NCBI GenBank assembly: GCA_002436405.1
Contig: DJLZ01000001.1
Location: forward strand, 310,713-374,712
Reading direction: 5' to 3'
Source of the DNA: Proteobacteria bacterium UBA6503
GTDB taxonomy: Bacteria; Pseudomonadota; Alphaproteobacteria; UBA1280; UBA6503
DNA length: 64,000 nt
The translations under genes and the position numbers were made by a program. Positions 57,886 to 64,000 of the stretch are shown here, one piece after another. A model generated the notes under the pieces. That model worked only from the letters and a program-made list of their open reading frames with translations. It was not told where the DNA came from and did no database searches. The first letter of the stretch is position 1, and every line of letters starts with the position of its first letter.

Positions 57886-60003
57886 TTATTCGTCTGATTC
57901 GGGCGTGCTGCGCAAGCTACGACAAGCGTTATGCAACTCTAGACGCAAAGTATTTAGTGCTTTTTCAAGCTCTTCTGTCATTTTTGTAAGCTCAACCGCC
58001 TGTTTACGACGAATATCAAAACGAGAGATTTCTTTTCCTGAACGCTGAATACCATTGGTCGCAGCAGCTAGGCGCTCGGTTACAGCAATAAAGTCGCGCA
58101 TTTGCTTCATTTCCTGTTCCATAGCCTTCGGGTTACCAAACTTAATAAGCTCAGCAGCCTCAAGCTCGCGGCGCAAGGCTTCAGCCTCACCTTTAATATC
58201 AGCAAGTTCTTCACGCTGTTGGTTAATCACCCCTTCACGTTGAGCGGCCCAAACTTCTTGGTCTTTAAGGGCAATAGCGTAAGTTTCCAGCTGTTTTTGT
58301 AGGGCTTGTGCTTTTTGATCATTCACTTCACCTGAAGCAGCGGCTGCTGGCGCAGGCTCGGCAGGGTGCATCACGCGGTCGGCGGCATCAACAAGCTTAT
58401 CTTCTTTGCCTTCAAGCACAGCATCGTAAAGCTTATTAAACTTCTTACCTTTTGACCACTGCACACCGTAACGACGAATAAACGTCACGATGCGTTCTTG
58501 CTGGGCATCAGTAAGGTCAGCACATGCCGAAGCATTCGTCACCTGAATCAATTCATCTTCAAAAAGGCCACGTAGGCGTGGGTTTGCTTTATCGCGCACC
58601 TTACAGTAAACCAGCACGTTGGTACGGCTTGTGCCAAGACAGTCAGCGATTTTTTGCTGCGAGTAGCCCATGTCGCTCAAAGCGCTAATAGCATAGTACA
58701 TCTCGGTTTTAGAGGCACTGTGCAAGCGCATGTTCACAACAACGCGTAGGCGCTTTTTGTCTTCTTCAGATGTAATCTTGCGGGTAAGGCACAAGTAATC
58801 TGTACGGCCTTTTGACTTTGCGGCCTTAATACGACGCAAGCCATCAATAATGTAACCATCTTCTGAAACAATTGCCGGGAACTGCGGCGAACCAACATCA
58901 AAGCTTTCAACAAATTCTTTAAAAGCTTCTGGTGTTTCTGGTGAGCGGAACTCCAGGTCAAGCTCTTTCAAGCTTGAGATTGGGCGCAAGCCCACCTCAA
59001 GTAGCGGGTAATCTTTGTTTTCTTTGTCGGTAAAAATCTTGTCGTACGCAGGCGGTTGCAGCGCTGGCTTGCGGCCACTTGCCGCCGCACTTGATTTACG
59101 CTCTTTTTTGTTCGCCAGTGTCTTTTTGCTTTTCTTGTAAAGGTCTGACAAATCATCCTTTTTAAAATCAGGCTGGAAGATTTTAATCACTGCCTCAGCA
59201 CGCGCGTCTTCCACGTTTTGGAAGGCTTCTGACAGGAGGCGAAGAATACGCTTATCGTTAAACTTCAGCTTTTGGAAATCGTTCTGCACAGCCTTAAGAT
59301 CACGATCAATTAGGCGCTGAACATAAAAGGCGTCCATAAGTTCGTTCATCACTTGACTGGCACGTGAGTCGGTCACGCCAAAGTGGTAGGCAATTTCGTT
59401 AAAGTTATAAACACCGCCCACTTTCACGTGTAGAAGAGCGGCTTGTTTTTTCTCGTCACTTTCACGGGCCACAAGCTCAGCAAGCTTTTGGTCAAAGAAG
59501 CTATCACGCATAATCTTAAACGCAGGGTCGTCGTTCATATCTTCATAAGCTTCCGATACTTCACCACGCAGCTGCTCTTGCAAGGTGGTTTCATGGTCAA
59601 GGTGCTGCACCAAAAGTGGTGGGTCGTTACGGAACTGTTCTTTTTCTTCCGCCGTCATTTGGTCGGTTACAGCTTGGCGTGCTTGGTATTCAGGGTCGCG
59701 GTTACGCATTTCCATAGCACGGGTTTCAAGGCGGCTGCCGAAGAAGGTATTAAACTGTACAGTGATTGAGGTGCCATCATCTTTTGTAAAGATTGGGTTG
59801 TAGTCACGCAGGCAGGTAAGCAAAACTTCATAAGCTTCTTGTGAAAGCTCATCACTATCCAGGTAGTAACGGCGTGAAATACTACCCACCGCCGCACCGC
59901 GACTATCGAGATATTTTACAGCATCATCTTTTGCAAGCTGATAGCCGTCATCCTGTTTCTTGAGTTCTTCTGCTGATGGAAGTTTTTCTTTGGTTTTAGC
60001 CAA
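57886..60003 (-). CDS. Sigma-factor-like / ParB-like fusion protein
   Basis: A ~705-residue cytoplasmic DNA-binding protein. The TTG at 60003 is chosen because GAGG lies eight bases upstream and the promoter -10 would abut the in-frame TTG at 60072. The N-terminal part looks like sigma region 2 (~44-104: SDELSQEAYEVLLTCLRDY, FNTFFGSRLETRAMEMRNR) and region 4 (~199-222: NFNEIAYHFGVTDSRASQV). A basic linker leads to a ParB-like region (~339-469) with RPISSLKELDL, DGYIIDGLRRIKAAKSKG and the helix-turn-helix MGYSQQKIADCLGTSRTNVL. The C-terminal ~120 residues are coiled coil. The ParB part is well supported, the sigma part by pattern. First gene of the run of secretion genes; likely its regulator or a plasmid-type partition relic. 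Confidence 0.7.
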   Translation of the reverse strand: MAKTKEKLPSAEELKKQDDGYQLAKDDAVKYLDSRGAAVGSISRRYYLDSDELSQEAYEVLLTCLRDYNPIFTKDDGTSITVQFNTFFGSRLETRAMEMRNRDPEYQARQAVTDQMTAEEKEQFRNDPPLLVQHLDHETTLQEQLRGEVSEAYEDMNDDPAFKIMRDSFFDQKLAELVARESDEKKQAALLHVKVGGVYNFNEIAYHFGVTDSRASQVMNELMDAFYVQRLIDRDLKAVQNDFQKLKFNDKRILRLLSEAFQNVEDARAEAVIKIFQPDFKKDDLSDLYKKSKKTLANKKERKSSAAASGRKPALQPPAYDKIFTDKENKDYPLLEVGLRPISSLKELDLEFRSPETPEAFKEFVESFDVGSPQFPAIVSEDGYIIDGLRRIKAAKSKGRTDYLCLTRKITSEEDKKRLRVVVNMRLHSASKTEMYYAISALSDMGYSQQKIADCLGTSRTNVLVYCKVRDKANPRLRGLFEDELIQVTNASACADLTDAQQERIVTFIRRYGVQWSKGKKFNKLYDAVLEGKEDKLVDAADRVMHPAEPAPAAAASGEVNDQKAQALQKQLETYAIALKDQEVWAAQREGVINQQREELADIKGEAEALRRELEAAELIKFGNPKAMEQEMKQMRDFIAVTERLAAATNGIQRSGKEISRFDIRRKQAVELTKMTEELEKALNTLRLELHNACRSLRSTPESDE

Positions 60004-60077
60004 TTGTTTTGCCTCGTATTTTTCCTGACACCCTGAAAAATCGCAGAATCCTTTGATTTTTACAGTACACAAACGCC

Positions 60078-60120
60078 ATTATACGTGACACTGCGTCAAA
60101 ACAAAACAGCCAAAGTGTCA
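60078..60120 (-). promoter_or_regulatory. Promoter/operator of the sigma-ParB gene
   Basis: On the minus strand a consensus TATAAT (60083-60078) has no good -35 at 15-18 bases. Instead TGAC-N5-GTCA (60086-60098) abuts it, and TGACACT (60086-60092) has an inverted partner AGTGTCA (60114-60120). These dyads suggest binding of a dimeric regulator, possibly the ParB-like product itself. Confidence 0.5.
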
Positions 60121-60184
60121 GGAATTTGAGTTTGGAAGAGTCATGTGGCAGAAAAGCAAGGCGACACCCTGCAAGGGCGTAAAC

Positions 60185-61948
60185 CTAAGCAGCGCTGCTG
60201 CTTACCTCTGATTTAAAGGCGTCAAGGTACACACTTGGCTTGCCGCAATGTGTCAGGACAACCTCCTGCTGGGCACGGCTTGTTGCCATGTAAAGGAAGC
60301 GGCGTTCGGCATCTTCTTCGTACGGAAGCACACGGAATGCAAACGGATAGTTTTGTGATGTTACAAACGGTACCAACACATGGGTAAACGCCATGTTACG
60401 CGTTTCACGCACTGGTGATACAACAACTTGCGCTGCTGGATCAGGCGTACGGTGGCTGGTCAGCTGCTTCAGAATTTGCAGCATGTTCCCGTTTGACGTT
60501 AGCAACTCATCAAGTGCCATTAGGGCTTCTGGCTTATCATCAGCGTTCATACGCTCAATCAAACCTGCGGCCATGGCTTTAAATACTGTCTTCGGTCCGA
60601 GTGACGGAATCACACGCATGTAGTTCAAAAGTTTTTGGCGCAGGCTACCAAGATCACGCATCGCTGAAATTGGCAACTCCCCCTCAATACCAGCAGGCAT
60701 CGGTGCACCACGCTGCAACCAGGTGTCGGCCATGAGGCCACGTGTAAACAGAGTATCAATCGCTTGCGAAGGCACATCAAATGCTGAAAGCACGTTACGT
60801 AGGCGGCTGTTATTTGCCTTACCCAAGAAGACTTCAAGCATATCAAGAATAAGCGTTGCGCCGGGGGTTTCCCAAATTGAGCGCGCAAAACTTGTGTGGT
60901 TAATACCCATGCGGTCTAGCATGCGCTCAATCTGACGCGCCTGCAAATCGTGGCGCGTAATAATACCCACACGGTTGGCGCTTGATTGCGTTGTGCGCTT
61001 AATCCATTTTTCGATTTCACGCATTTCTTGCTCGGCACCGCCGCAGGCAATCACTGAAAATGCACCGCCTGATCGCATGGCTTTTGGCGCTGTGAGCAGC
61101 CGGTCTTTTTGGCCTTCAACAAACTTCATTGAAGCGCCCACCAAAGCCTCAGGCTGGCGGAATGTTTCTTTGAACGTAAATCGTTTAATGTCGTTAAGCT
61201 CTTCAAAGTCGGCAAAAGCGGCTTTGCCCATAGCCCCATCACGACGGAAAAGTGTAAGGTCATCACAACCAAAGGCATGAACCTTAACACCTGCCTTTAG
61301 GTGATCAACAAGCCATAGCAGCTGAATTTGCGTTACGTCTTGGAAGTTATCAATAAAGATGTGTTTTACAGCCAGGGCCTCATAGGTATCGTTACGCATA
61401 CCAATAATATGTTTACGCACCAAATCGTGGCGATCGCACAGGCCTGTTTGCTCTAGGCGTTGTTTGTAAGCACGGAAAAGATCGTAGTTTTCTTCTGTTT
61501 CACTGGGTTTACGGCCTCGGCTTTTAAAGGCACGCATAATGTGCTCTGCTTCTTTTACGTGACCCGTAAAACCAACCTCAACCATTGACTGACGCAACAA
61601 GCGGCGCACAAAATTGTTATCAGCAACCTTTGGCACATTTTCTTTCTCAGTCTGGCGGATGGCCAATAGAGGCAAGTCAACTGTAGTCCCCTGAATAATG
61701 CCTTTGGTTTTATTACCCAGCACATCACTCAGTGATTTACGCATCACCATAAGGTTTCGGTATGAGTATGTAAGAACAGCAATATCTTTCGGCGGGATAC
61801 CATCGTTCAGCAGCTTTTCAATTTTACGACATAGAATGGTGGTCTTCCCACTACCTGGCGCCCCCACAACAGTGCACGACTGGTCGTAGGCCAAAACATC
61901 TTGCTGTTGTTGGGTAAGCTTCATCAGGTTTAAAATCTTTTCATTCAT
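60185..61948 (-). CDS. UvrD-like superfamily 1 helicase with altered motif II
   Basis: A 587-residue cytoplasmic protein starting at ATG 61948. Helicase motifs in order: Q-motif LTQQQQDVL, Walker A GAPGSGKTT (29-37), Ia VLTYSYRNL, motif II IFIDNFQDV (~200), III VHAFGCDDLTLFRRDGA, IV FTFKETFRQPEAL and VI RRFLYMATSRAQQEVV. Motif II is normally (V/I)-D-E-F-Q-D; the catalytic Glu is Asn here. Motif III is also loose. ATP binding is likely, hydrolysis may be lost. It follows the transglycosylase gene by 30 bases. Helicases of this kind are not standard in F-type loci, so it may act on DNA transfer or be a regulatory remnant. Confidence 0.8.
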   Translation of the reverse strand: MNEKILNLMKLTQQQQDVLAYDQSCTVVGAPGSGKTTILCRKIEKLLNDGIPPKDIAVLTYSYRNLMVMRKSLSDVLGNKTKGIIQGTTVDLPLLAIRQTEKENVPKVADNNFVRRLLRQSMVEVGFTGHVKEAEHIMRAFKSRGRKPSETEENYDLFRAYKQRLEQTGLCDRHDLVRKHIIGMRNDTYEALAVKHIFIDNFQDVTQIQLLWLVDHLKAGVKVHAFGCDDLTLFRRDGAMGKAAFADFEELNDIKRFTFKETFRQPEALVGASMKFVEGQKDRLLTAPKAMRSGGAFSVIACGGAEQEMREIEKWIKRTTQSSANRVGIITRHDLQARQIERMLDRMGINHTSFARSIWETPGATLILDMLEVFLGKANNSRLRNVLSAFDVPSQAIDTLFTRGLMADTWLQRGAPMPAGIEGELPISAMRDLGSLRQKLLNYMRVIPSLGPKTVFKAMAAGLIERMNADDKPEALMALDELLTSNGNMLQILKQLTSHRTPDPAAQVVVSPVRETRNMAFTHVLVPFVTSQNYPFAFRVLPYEEDAERRFLYMATSRAQQEVVLTHCGKPSVYLDAFKSEVSSSAA

Positions 61949-61977
61949 ATTATTAAATTGCTCGCGCGCCCTGTGCA

Positions 61978-62817
61978 TTAACCTTGCTGGCCGTATTGGC
62001 CAAGGCGATGCACTTTTTGATACATAGCCCATACGTTCTTCACGTAGCGGGTTGCATATTTAGGTGTTTTACTATGGTAGCGCCCCACACTTTGCCACCA
62101 GTCGTAATCTTGACGGTGTTCCAGCAAATAAGATACGGCATAACGGGCATTTTTGTAAGGGTCAAATGCTTCGGCCACATCGGTAAAGGCTTTGCTGTGG
62201 TAACGCCAGTTAATCTGCATTAAGCCAATATCAACACTGTCGTAACCTGCTGCAAGCATGCGGTTTACAAAAAATACGGCTGACCACTTGTTGTTAAAGC
62301 GCTTAGCGAACACTGAGCCTTGAAGGCTTACAGTTTCATCTTCAGGTGTGCGCTTCAAAAGGTCTTCGGCATCTGTGCTTGAAATTCGGCTGTATTTTTT
62401 ACCATCTGCCATAGTGATGTTAAAACGCTTAAACCCAAGGCCTTGCATGTGGCGCAGGTCAAGCAACGCTTTGTATGCGCCCATCTTCTTGCTTGAGGTT
62501 GTGTTCACGTTAACGGTGTATGGCCACGGCAAAATTTGCCCTTCTAAACCTTGGCCTGTTTCAACAAGGCTGATTGAATGCAGCAAACCATGAGGAATAC
62601 CGTTTTCAGCCTCAACATCGTGGAGGGCCTTCCATGCATCCATGGCAACGTTTGTTTTTTCATGGGTGTCGTTCGTGGGAGCAGCAAGTCCAACCTGTGG
62701 CAACGCCAAAACCAGCAGGGCCAATAGGCCTGCGGCATACATTGGCGCGCGTGTAAGCGCACAAAATCGCTTTAACAGGGTTTGCAACGGGTGCTTCCTC
62801 ACCTTAAATAAACTCAA
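61978..62817 (-). CDS. Lytic transglycosylase of the secretion locus (SLT fold)
   Basis: A 279-residue exported enzyme that cleaves peptidoglycan so the secretion apparatus can pass. After the signal peptide (ending near VGLAAP) comes the SLT domain: DVEAENGIPHGLLHSISLVETG carries the catalytic Glu, and IGLMQINWRYH matches the family (G-L-M-Q-(I/V)-N). AFDPYKNARYAVSYL and GRYHSKTPKYATRYV follow. An insert of ~70 residues separates the two halves of the domain. Comparable to VirB1 / TrbN / P19-type enzymes; a terminator separates it from the TraK-like gene upstream. Confidence 0.88.
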   Translation of the reverse strand: MSLFKVRKHPLQTLLKRFCALTRAPMYAAGLLALLVLALPQVGLAAPTNDTHEKTNVAMDAWKALHDVEAENGIPHGLLHSISLVETGQGLEGQILPWPYTVNVNTTSSKKMGAYKALLDLRHMQGLGFKRFNITMADGKKYSRISSTDAEDLLKRTPEDETVSLQGSVFAKRFNNKWSAVFFVNRMLAAGYDSVDIGLMQINWRYHSKAFTDVAEAFDPYKNARYAVSYLLEHRQDYDWWQSVGRYHSKTPKYATRYVKNVWAMYQKVHRLGQYGQQG

Positions 62818-62906
62818 CTTCTACTTTATCATGTGGTGATGAAACCACCAAAAAACAAGAGAACACGGGCGATAAACACTTATTTGGCCTGTGGCATATA
62901 GGCCAT

Positions 62907-62929
62907 AAAAAAACCACCCGATGGGGTGG
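62907..62929 (-). terminator. Intrinsic terminator after the TraK-like gene
   Basis: On the minus strand CCACCC-CATC-GGGTGG is followed by seven T's (62913-62907). It ends the traE-traK transcript. A second dyad (TGGCCT/AGGCCA, 62885-62905) lies just beyond. Confidence 0.85.
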
Positions 62930-62955
62930 CTTTTAAATTGATGCGATGCAAACCT

Positions 62956-63696
62956 TTAGCGTTTGAATACCAAGAACATTACGCCGCGATCATTCGGCAG
63001 GCCGCGTGGTGCTAGGCGCATGTTTTCCATAGCAGCGTGACGCAGAATACCCCACTCGTCTGTACGAGGGATTGTAATCGCAGGTAGGTTAACTTCGTTT
63101 GTTTGCTGGCGCTCGTTTGCAACGTGCACAACTAGGCCAGTCATTAGTGGTGTTTGCCAAACCTCTGAAAGTTCAAACGTTAGGCCGTTCCCACGGAACC
63201 AATCAGGGATAAGGTGCGTTTCACGCAGAACACCTGGTAGCTCTTTGTCCATTGCCATAGCGCGCACAAGGTCTTGCGGGCCGAATTTTTTACTTAGCAG
63301 CTGCTTTACATCGTCAATCTTTGAAGCATCAACAACTTCAACAAACGAGCTGTAAGGCACATCTGTTGTTAGCACAACAATGTAGGTATTACCGCTAGCA
63401 CCGGTCATAAACATACGTGTTGCCATTTTTGGCAAAAGTGAACGCATACGGAACGCACGGTTACCGCGGTCAGCCACAACGTAAACGTCAACGTAGTCTG
63501 GGTTTTCTAGGGTAATGTTTGTAATTTCTTCAGGGAATTCAATCTGCGAGATATCTTCTTCGTTCAGACCAATCGTCACTGTATGGGTTGGGCCCTTCCA
63601 TGGCACAACTTCAGCAAAAGCTGCTTGTGTAAACGCAAGCACCAAAGCAAATGATAGAAATACAGCCGCTAGGCTAGCTGAAAAACGGTTGATCAC
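62956..63696 (-). CDS. traK: TraK-like secretin-type core protein
   Basis: A 246-residue exported protein with a signal peptide ending in AAFA. The mature part is beta-rich: VTIGLNEEDISQIEFPEEI then ITLENPDYVDVYVVAD, which looks like the N-terminal secretin-like strand region of TraK/VirB9, and a later domain with LTGLVVHVANERQQ-type strands. Size equals F TraK (~242). The GTG start overlaps the TraE-like stop by four bases (GTGA), the same E-K order as in F. TraK and TraV form the outer ring of the core complex. The family call rests on size, order and beta pattern. Confidence 0.6.
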   Translation of the reverse strand: MINRFSASLAAVFLSFALVLAFTQAAFAEVVPWKGPTHTVTIGLNEEDISQIEFPEEITNITLENPDYVDVYVVADRGNRAFRMRSLLPKMATRMFMTGASGNTYIVVLTTDVPYSSFVEVVDASKIDDVKQLLSKKFGPQDLVRAMAMDKELPGVLRETHLIPDWFRGNGLTFELSEVWQTPLMTGLVVHVANERQQTNEVNLPAITIPRTDEWGILRHAAMENMRLAPRGLPNDRGVMFLVFKR

Positions 63697-64000
63697 AGTT
63701 GTTCCTCCCGGTACTTAGACAGTACGAAACCCCAAGGGTTAGTTTTACTAATGGCGGCCTGACGCACTGTCAGCACCATGCGAATTTCACGTGCTTCAAT
63801 CACCTGTGCACCAATAATTGATTGGCGGCGGCCTTCAACACGGTATTCAAAGTAGTTCAAATCGCGCACACCATCTTTAGGTGTTGGGATTGCCACAATG
63901 TTTAGCGTGTTACGCTTTGGCACAAACAGTGATGAGTGCTCATCTTGGCGTGCATCACGAATACGTGACTCATAGAATGGTTTTGCGTTAAGCAGCATCT
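63693..64000 (-). CDS. traE: TraE/VirB8-like protein (5' end outside window)
   Basis: The visible 102 residues are the C-terminal half of a periplasmic domain. They include FYESRIRDARQDEHSSLFVP, then strands FEYRVEGRRQSII and REIRMVLTVRQ, and the end KTNPWGFVLSKYREEQL, where the N-P-(L/W)-G-F motif is shared with VirB8 proteins. The N-terminal membrane helix lies beyond the window. Its stop overlaps the TraK-like start, so the two are co-translated. Distinguishing TraE from DotI/IcmL needs the missing part. Confidence 0.6.
   Translation of the reverse strand, partial: MLLNAKPFYESRIRDARQDEHSSLFVPKRNTLNIVAIPTPKDGVRDLNYFEYRVEGRRQSIIGAQVIEAREIRMVLTVRQAAISKTNPWGFVLSKYREEQL

Noticed and set aside
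60004..60072. Start of the sigma-ParB protein at TTG 60072
   Set aside because: It would begin only five bases after the -10 element; TTG 60003 has a GAGG site at the right distance.
42683..63998. Dot/Icm (type IVB) identity of the secretion locus
   Set aside because: TraB-specific blocks, TraC length and the E-K and B-V-C orders fit the F type better. Kept only as an alternative for the polytopic and DotF-like proteins.
1..64000. tRNA, rRNA, CRISPR arrays or insertion sequences
   Set aside because: I looked in the gaps between genes and saw no cloverleaf, rRNA segment, spacer array or transposase; short RNAs could still be missed by eye.

Overview
The window is chromosomal DNA of a Gram-negative bacterium, most likely an alphaproteobacterium. 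The evidence is the run cmk / rpsA / sppA / ihfB / lapA-domain / accD, a SURF1 gene, a sigma-54-type promoter in front of motAB, and MipA, MurJ and outer-membrane-type secretion genes. Base composition is moderate, with AAA-rich lysine and CTA/CTT-rich leucine codons. I cannot name the species. A motile, envelope-attacking or secreting lifestyle is suggested by motAB, several exported peptidoglycan hydrolases and a type IV secretion cluster.

Layout. 1-11.5 kb is mostly housekeeping: a truncated glpK, two small DUF805 membrane proteins, cmk, a short adenylosuccinate-synthetase homologue of the phage PurZ type, a HAM1-family nucleotide pyrophosphatase, rpsA, sppA, ihfB, a LapA-domain protein, ppa, accD, and rpmI-rplT. 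11.5-17.2 kb is accessory: a hydrolase, a glycosyltransferase, small exported proteins, and a tandemly duplicated pair of secreted beta-sandwich proteins on alternating strands. 17.2-22 kb returns to core genes: thrS, infC (AUU start) and motAB. 22-31 kb has an acetyltransferase, an exported nuclease, three consecutive exported low-complexity or coiled-coil proteins, a YyaL-type thioredoxin-fold protein and a ~960-residue exported double peptidoglycan hydrolase. 31-39 kb carries two IMPase-superfamily genes around mutS, a MipA-family porin-like protein, murJ and surf1. 39-42.6 kb holds a queuosine-salvage-like gene, an EAL protein and a nuclease/HD pair.

42.7-64 kb is almost entirely on the minus strand and is a type IV secretion locus whose recognisable parts resemble the F-plasmid type: TraE/VirB8-like, TraK-like, TraB/VirB10-like, TraV-like lipoprotein, TraC/VirB4 ATPase, a TraG-like polytopic protein and a TraH-like exported protein. 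Mixed in are unusual parts: a lytic transglycosylase, a UvrD-like protein with an altered motif II, a protein joining sigma-factor-like regions to a ParB-like domain, a NusA-like protein and a 683-residue protein I cannot place. No relaxase, coupling protein or pilin is visible, so a protein-secretion role is as plausible as conjugation. The exported hydrolase at 28.1-31 kb shares both of its ends with the TraH-like protein and probably works with this machine.

The strongest candidate for an undescribed system is the chromosomal purZ-like gene between cmk and a HAM1-family pyrophosphatase. It has the GSTGKG loop typical of the phage enzyme that starts 2-aminoadenine synthesis. The second is the secretion locus with its sigma/ParB and NusA-like proteins. 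Four loci (10.2, 22.0, 39.0 and 41.1-42.6 kb) use markedly GC-richer codons than their neighbours.
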